The position numbers were made by a program, and so were the translations under genes. Below are positions 13,844-13,946 of a DNA stretch of 13,946 bases, in pieces (the first letter of the stretch is position 1; each line of letters begins with the position of its first letter). Source of the DNA: a bacterium (GTDB lineage: Bacteria > BMS3Abin14); the NCBI GenBank assembly GCA_020352595.1, contig CP070682.1:1963602-1977547 (forward strand), given 5' to 3'. Below the pieces are notes generated by a model. The model ran no database searches. It was not told the origin of the DNA and saw only the letters and a program-made list of their open reading frames with translations.

Positions 13844-13946
13844 TTGTATTCTTTTCTGTTGGCATGGCGGGCCGTGAGGAGCGCAATAAGGGCTGGGCGG
13901 CCCTGGAAATGCGGTTTTCTCTCGCCAGCAGACGGGGGAGAAGCGG
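13844..13946 (+). CDS. Probable start of a gene running off the window
   Basis: GGAGG at 13831-13835 is followed after eight bases by TTG at 13844, which opens a frame (MYSFLLAWRAVRSAIRAG...) with no stop to the end of the window, 34 codons. The opening is hydrophobic then basic, as in some membrane-protein N-termini. In another frame an ATG at 13864 is also open to the end but has no ribosome site. Too little is visible to assign a function. A weak hairpin with a T run (CCCT/AGGG, 13794-13817) lies just before it. Confidence 0.3.
   Translation, partial: MYSFLLAWRAVRSAIRAGRPWKCGFLSPADGGEA

Overview
The window is GC-rich bacterial DNA with dense gene packing on both strands. It encodes a SecA-like ATPase, a quinone C-methyltransferase, cyclic-di-GMP signalling proteins, a Ktr potassium channel, a lipoprotein and several secreted or membrane-bound proteins. 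The gene set, the SPII-type lipoprotein signal and the chromosomal repeat 'phrases' fit a Gram-negative, probably Desulfobacterota/deltaproteobacterium-like organism. That placement is an impression from gene style, not a phylogeny. There are no rRNA or tRNA genes, no transposase and no CRISPR array.

Layout: (1) 1-614, the 3' end of a SecA-like ATPase gene that stops soon after the second helicase motor. (2) 635-883, an intergenic repeat element with imperfect inverted ends whose right end supplies the last codons of ubiE/menG. (3) 871-5371, three minus-strand genes: a GAF-GGDEF diguanylate cyclase, a three-receiver HD-GYP phosphodiesterase and a UbiE/MenG methyltransferase, each with its own plausible promoter. 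(4) 5621-6503, a small secreted protein convergent with apt. (5) 6716-8852, a short leader ORF whose stop overlaps the start of ktrB, then ktrB and ktrA. (6) 8877-11699, poorly characterised envelope proteins: a lipoprotein, a two-TM SH3 protein, a Cys-bearing periplasmic protein and a 64-aa membrane protein. (7) 11776-13605, a small SWIM zinc-finger protein, an irregular seven-copy repeat cluster and a geranylgeranyl-reductase-family flavoprotein. (8) 13606-13946, a leader-like region with competing hairpins and a probable gene start running off the window.

Functional links: the diguanylate cyclase and the HD-GYP enzyme are the opposing halves of c-di-GMP turnover and lie next to each other. 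UbiE/MenG methylates the quinone ring, and the geranylgeranyl-reductase-like enzyme could reduce isoprenoid chains, though the two genes are 11 kb apart and the link is only inferred. KtrB and KtrA form a complete K+ uptake system. No well-defined new multi-gene defence or biosynthetic system is visible. The most unusual items are the repeat elements sitting at the stop codons of minus-strand genes, the ktrB leader ORF, the riboswitch-like leader at the right edge, and the HD-GYP protein with degenerate receiver and GGDEF modules.
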